Shown piece after piece: positions 60,656 to 64,000 of a stretch of DNA of 64,000 bases. The first letter of the stretch is position 1; every line of letters starts with the position of its first letter. The position numbers and the translations under genes are program-made. The stretch comes from JAVBLD01 sp031553705 (GTDB lineage: Bacteria > Bacteroidota > Bacteroidia > Bacteroidales > Marinifilaceae): NCBI GenBank assembly GCA_031553705.1, contig JAVBLD010000033.1:30473-94472 (forward strand). The letters are read 5' to 3'. Below the pieces are notes generated by a model that was not told the DNA's origin, made no database searches, and worked only from the letters and a program-made list of their open reading frames with translations.

Positions 60656-63622
60656 TTATGCCATCATAATGACAGACGTCTGTTGCTTTCCATCCATCAG
60701 GATTGTCAACGGCTGTTCGAAACGGACATGACGTACAAAGTCACGCTCTTCTATGATCTTCTGTTTTTCCAATAGATCGAATCTGATAAAAGTGTTTTCA
60801 GACTCATTTGGTACCGCAAAATAACCTATCTGCATCGATGTGACATTGTGAAAAAAATGGGAACCCAACGAAGCTTCTAACGGAAACTCTTTCAATCCTT
60901 GTTCTACAATAACTTTAGCTTTTGAGATATCAGACCATAGTACCGGAATACCGGTTAACCGATCGCGAGTTCCCCAGCGTCCCGGACCAATCAGTATATA
61001 AGCTGCACCAATATTTTTCAGTTTTTCATTAAAATATCTTACTTCCTCAGCCATTTGTTCCGTTCGCAGATGGTCGAATTTTTCAGGAACGATATATATC
61101 ACGTCCGAAATGTCGTTCAGTTTACCGTTGCCCATTCCTTTTTCCGCACGAAGGATAACCTTCGACATATCTATATGGTTACTGTCTATGTCCGTATGAT
61201 AATCAATCCTGATCAATGGTTTGATTTGCAGAAGATATAACACCGGTCCTTTCTGTTCCAGGTGAACCGAAAATTCTATCTCGACCGGGGCACCCATAGC
61301 CTGAGAAAAAATGTCCAGAAGAATGTCTAATGAACCGGCCAGCGGAATATAATCATATTGCAGGACGTCCGGAAAATTGACAATGCGGGATCCTTGCTCT
61401 GTGAAATCATATATGATCCGATCGTTTATAAAATCATATATTGAGGCATAGTGCTGCAGATTGCCGTCTTCTTCGATTGTTTTCAGGTCGTACTTTTTTA
61501 TTGCCGCGTATTCTCCGTCCCGGATAAGCTCATAGTCCTGATTGATCATGTCTATGGCATAAAAATATTTTTGCGAATCGCTGGCCATCTCCTGAATCGA
61601 AGCAAGCTGCAGTTTCGGAAAGCGGGGACAGAAACGGTATGTTTTTTCACCTCCTACTACATAGGCCCCCAATCCCAAAGCAATTACAGCAAATCCGTCT
61701 TCCGGTTTAATATATGAGAAAGGATAGAAGTTGTAAGATTGTGCTACTCCACTGATGTTGGGATAGTATTTTCCATTGTATTCACTACCGATGACTTCTT
61801 GCAGGATAACCCCCATTTTTTCCTCTTCGATCATGCAGTCAATTGCATTGAAATATGCGCGGGAACTACTGGTAAAGATTGAAGAATAAACCAGTTTTAT
61901 CGCCTTTTCCAATTCATCCATACGATATTCGATATCCGGATGATTATTCGGAATCAGGTAGGTCGAATATACTCCGGCAAATGGTTGATTCAACGAATCT
62001 TCAAACAGTCCGGAAGATCTGACTGCTAACGGCTTTTTCATAACTTCCAGATAGCTTCTCAGTTTACTTTTCAATTGAGGGGATAGTTGACCGGCAATAA
62101 AAGCTTCTTTGATCTTTTTATATTCAGTATTACTATAGATAATATTTGATAAATTATTGTTTTCTATGAAATTATCAAATTCTTCTATGCCAATGATGGC
62201 CGTTTTTGGAATTTTAATCCTCAGATTGGGAATCAGTTTTTTTAAATCGACATTTTCAATAAAATTACAGAGAAATGCCATTCCGCGTCCTTTGCCCCCA
62301 AGGGAGCCTTTCTCCAGGCGGGTAATGTAACGGCTTGAATCGACTAATTGAGGGTGAAAATTTACAATGTGGCCAACCATTTTATGGAGCTCCGAATTCC
62401 GGATCACCAGTAAGACAAATGCACGTAATTCTTCTATGGTTTTAAAATCCTCAATACGGTAAGGCCTCAGGCGTTTGGCCAGGTTTACTTCTCCACGGGC
62501 GGTCAACCAGGTGGAGATACCATTGCGAATGGAATGATATGTCAAGGAATCATCAGGGATGCTCAGTAATTTTTGTTTAAATTCTTCGATGGATGTGGCC
62601 TTGTCTATTGGTTCGCCTTTTTGGTTGCGAAAAATAAAATCTCCGAACCCTAGCTTATCTTTAATGAATGTTTTGATGTCATGCGCTAAGGTCAGGGAGT
62701 TTTTATCGATAAAATCCACTCCTAACGATTCTGCCGTTTTTTTATTCCGGATTTCCTGACTTTGCAGCAAACATGGTATTTTATCGTCCGCCTGACGGAC
62801 ATATTCAATCAGTTTTATACCAGCCTCTTCGTCTTCTGTGCCGTTGCGTTTATACCGGATGTCGGAAATCACCCCGATCAGGTTCTCTTTATAACGGTCA
62901 ATGATATGTACGGCATCTTCAAAAGTGCTGACTAATATTACTTTAGGGCGAATACGGATCTTCATGACCAAGCTTAGATCATTGTTGTTCGGTTCCGACA
63001 TGATCAATTGCTGTGTTTGGGTCATGATTTCGGTATATAAAAGAGGTAGGTATCTGGAATAATACCGGATCGAATCTTCGACCAATAGAATTACTCTTAT
63101 ATCGCCAAGTTGCGTATCCGGTTCCAAGTTCATTTTATCCTCAATATATTTTGCCATAACTAGGAAGACTTTTGTGGAACCGTTCCATACAAAAATCCGC
63201 TCAACGGAAGCACTTAATTGTTCTTCGATATTTCGGAAATAGGCCAAGTCCGAGTTATTATTGACTAACATCAACTGACAAATATCCGGATATAAAGCTT
63301 TTATATTTCTGCTTGTAATTAATGGGGTGTGCTTATCCAGCCCTGCCATGATAATAATAAGATCTACCCGTTGCTCCGACAATATTTTCAGGGCTTCTTT
63401 TTCGCTTGCAACAGAAATGAAACGGGGAGCGGTATATAAATTCACCTGCAGGTATTCTCCGAAAACCTTATCCGTAAATTGTCCTTCCCGTTCAATGGTA
63501 TATGCATCGTAATAGGTGGCAATCAAAAGAATCTCTTTGATTTTAAAAGGCATCAATTCCTGAAAGATGTCACGATCGTTTTTTTTCCTTTTGTAAATGT
63601 CATGTAGTTCGATTTTTCCCAT
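60656..63622 (-). CDS. Receiver-like domains fused to a PEP-synthase-type ATP-grasp domain
   Basis: The 988-residue cytosolic protein starts with two receiver-like regions. The first (about 28-165) lacks a clear phospho-acceptor. The second (about 175-335) starts with VILLVEDS (E182, D183) and has an acceptor-like Asp in VISDIRY (D254). After a linker (about 340-425) comes a PPDK/PEP-synthase N-terminal ATP-grasp domain (about 430-780): KGSLGGKGRGMAFL (K444), AVRSSGLFEDSLNQPFAG (R535), and a C-terminal EIEFSVHLEQKGPVLYLLQIKPL. The rest (780-988) contains GPGRWGTRDRLTG. I see no phosphohistidine (mobile) or PEP-binding barrel domain. It is probably a signalling or regulatory phosphotransfer enzyme; the reaction is not known. 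Confidence 0.8.
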   Translation of the reverse strand: MGKIELHDIYKRKKNDRDIFQELMPFKIKEILLIATYYDAYTIEREGQFTDKVFGEYLQVNLYTAPRFISVASEKEALKILSEQRVDLIIIMAGLDKHTPLITSRNIKALYPDICQLMLVNNNSDLAYFRNIEEQLSASVERIFVWNGSTKVFLVMAKYIEDKMNLEPDTQLGDIRVILLVEDSIRYYSRYLPLLYTEIMTQTQQLIMSEPNNNDLSLVMKIRIRPKVILVSTFEDAVHIIDRYKENLIGVISDIRYKRNGTEDEEAGIKLIEYVRQADDKIPCLLQSQEIRNKKTAESLGVDFIDKNSLTLAHDIKTFIKDKLGFGDFIFRNQKGEPIDKATSIEEFKQKLLSIPDDSLTYHSIRNGISTWLTARGEVNLAKRLRPYRIEDFKTIEELRAFVLLVIRNSELHKMVGHIVNFHPQLVDSSRYITRLEKGSLGGKGRGMAFLCNFIENVDLKKLIPNLRIKIPKTAIIGIEEFDNFIENNNLSNIIYSNTEYKKIKEAFIAGQLSPQLKSKLRSYLEVMKKPLAVRSSGLFEDSLNQPFAGVYSTYLIPNNHPDIEYRMDELEKAIKLVYSSIFTSSSRAYFNAIDCMIEEEKMGVILQEVIGSEYNGKYYPNISGVAQSYNFYPFSYIKPEDGFAVIALGLGAYVVGGEKTYRFCPRFPKLQLASIQEMASDSQKYFYAIDMINQDYELIRDGEYAAIKKYDLKTIEEDGNLQHYASIYDFINDRIIYDFTEQGSRIVNFPDVLQYDYIPLAGSLDILLDIFSQAMGAPVEIEFSVHLEQKGPVLYLLQIKPLIRIDYHTDIDSNHIDMSKVILRAEKGMGNGKLNDISDVIYIVPEKFDHLRTEQMAEEVRYFNEKLKNIGAAYILIGPGRWGTRDRLTGIPVLWSDISKAKVIVEQGLKEFPLEASLGSHFFHNVTSMQIGYFAVPNESENTFIRFDLLEKQKIIEERDFVRHVRFEQPLTILMDGKQQTSVIMMA

Positions 63623-63835
63623 AGAAATAGTTTAGCGGTTTTTACTGCTTGATAAGGCATTAAACCGGATAAATAGATCAATTGTTTTCAAGTTAAATGT
63701 AAAAATAGAAAAATAATAATAATTTAGCTATTCTAAATCTTAAAATAAACTTCTAAGCAGAAAGTAAAATTGTGCAGAGTGTAGCGAATTAGCTGATAGA
63801 GCGTTCGTTACGCTCTGTTTTGCTTTGTATGGCTA
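63623..63835. other. Intergenic region before the IS21-type end
   Basis: About 210 A/T-rich bases upstream of the receiver/ATP-grasp gene. One hairpin, AGAGCG (63798-63803) and CGCTCT (63811-63816), is visible, but no T-run follows. No gene was recognised. Confidence 0.55.
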
Positions 63836-63850
63836 TGTGGAAAATCCGCT

Positions 63851-63927
63851 CGAAGTTGCCCCCTCTCTGCCAATCTAAAATGCCCCCCATGCGCCGAGGT
63901 AAAATGACCCCGTCTGCCGAAGTAAAT
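63851..63927 (+). repeat. Three to four imperfect tandem ~22-bp repeats at the IS21-type end
   Basis: Units begin near 63851, 63871, 63894 and 63917. Shared elements are GCC or TGC, a [GA]A[AGT][GT]TA/TT block and a CCCC tract. Confidence 0.65.
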
Positions 63928-63975
63928 AAAAGTTACTTTTTGTTTGAGTCAAAAAACAAAAAAACTTTCATCATT

Positions 63976-64000
63976 ATGTCCAATAATCCAATCAGTATGC
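63976..64000 (+). CDS. Possible start of IS21-type transposase (IstA-like), truncated
   Basis: ATG at 63976 begins a frame of MSNNPISM before the window ends. It lies about 50 bases after the last terminal repeat. IstA-type transposases of Bacteroidota start in this position, but only eight residues are visible, so this is a weak inference from the repeats. Confidence 0.4.

Larger units (their letters stand above)
63836..64000. mobile_element. Left end of an IS21-family insertion sequence, truncated by window
   Basis: From about 63851 the DNA shows tandem imperfect repeats of about 22 bases: GAAGTTGCCCCC, TCTAAAATGCCCCCC, GAGGTAAAATGACCCC, GAAGTAAA, each separated by a (T/C)(T/G)(C/T)GCC-like element. 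Such G/C-rich terminal repeats bind the transposase of IS21-type elements. A short frame starts at 63976. The outer end is probably TG at 63836, but the right end and target duplication are outside the window, so the boundary is a guess. Confidence 0.6.

Noticed and set aside
63798..63816. Short hairpin AGAGCG/CGCTCT as a terminator
   Set aside because: No T-run on either side and no gene ending nearby; it may belong to the flank of the insertion sequence.

Overview
The window looks like chromosomal DNA of a Bacteroidota bacterium, most likely order Bacteroidales (Parabacteroides, Tannerella or Dysgonomonas-like; genus not resolvable by eye). The evidence is: many TAnnTTTG promoter boxes, the ExbB-ExbD-ExbD-TonB-PstS-TPR gene order, the DUF4491 and DUF169 proteins, a GH92 mannosidase, several secreted S9/M49 peptidases, and few strong Shine-Dalgarno sites. 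About 48 protein genes, one tRNA and the edge of one insertion sequence are supported. Most of the window is core chromosome. The only clearly mobile DNA is an IS21-type left end at the right edge.

Layout. 1-4.3 kb: a truncated S9 peptidase diverges from a secreted TIM-barrel glycosidase-like protein. 4.4-9.1 kb: a DUF169 protein, then minus-strand MenA and a CPBP membrane protein overlapping by ATGA, then an NfeD-like/flotillin pair. 9.2-12.6 kb: a 34-residue lysine-rich protein and a minus-strand rel-guaD-ybaK cluster. 12.7-19.3 kb: a plus-strand run of a 1465-residue secreted protein, nth, lipA and lipB. 19.4-25.8 kb: envelope genes (coiled-coil lipoprotein, CarboxypepD_reg-like protein, OstA-like protein, SurA and a SurA-like lipoprotein). 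26-35.5 kb: DUF3999 and DUF2339 membrane proteins, an M49-like peptidase, an S9 peptidase, recA and bcp, mostly on the minus strand. 35.6-41.8 kb: DUF4491, a hotdog thioesterase, purL, an MscS channel and a small basic protein. 42.5-48.2 kb: the TonB energising operon. 48.3-64 kb: initiator tRNA, a GNAT, a nitronate monooxygenase-like protein, a triple-AAA protein, an OmpA lipoprotein, an exonuclease, bioD, a U32 protein, GH92, a receiver/ATP-grasp fusion, and the IS end.

How it fits together. Much of the region serves the cell envelope of a glycan- and peptide-feeding Gram-negative: TonB energisation, OMP chaperones, an LPS-transport-like OstA protein, OmpA, and exported peptidases and glycosidases. 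Housekeeping genes (recA, purL, nth, lipAB, menA, bioD) are interspersed.

The least explained genes are four. One is the 1150-residue protein at 50.6-54.0 kb with three CbxX/CfqX-type AAA modules, all with altered P-loops. One is the receiver plus PEP-synthase-type ATP-grasp fusion at 60.7-63.6 kb, which has no visible phosphohistidine domain. One is a Rel-type enzyme whose hydrolase metal ligands are mostly gone. The last is a GH92 protein with Gln in place of the usual general-acid Glu. All motif statements come from reading the sequence by eye; no alignment or database search was possible.
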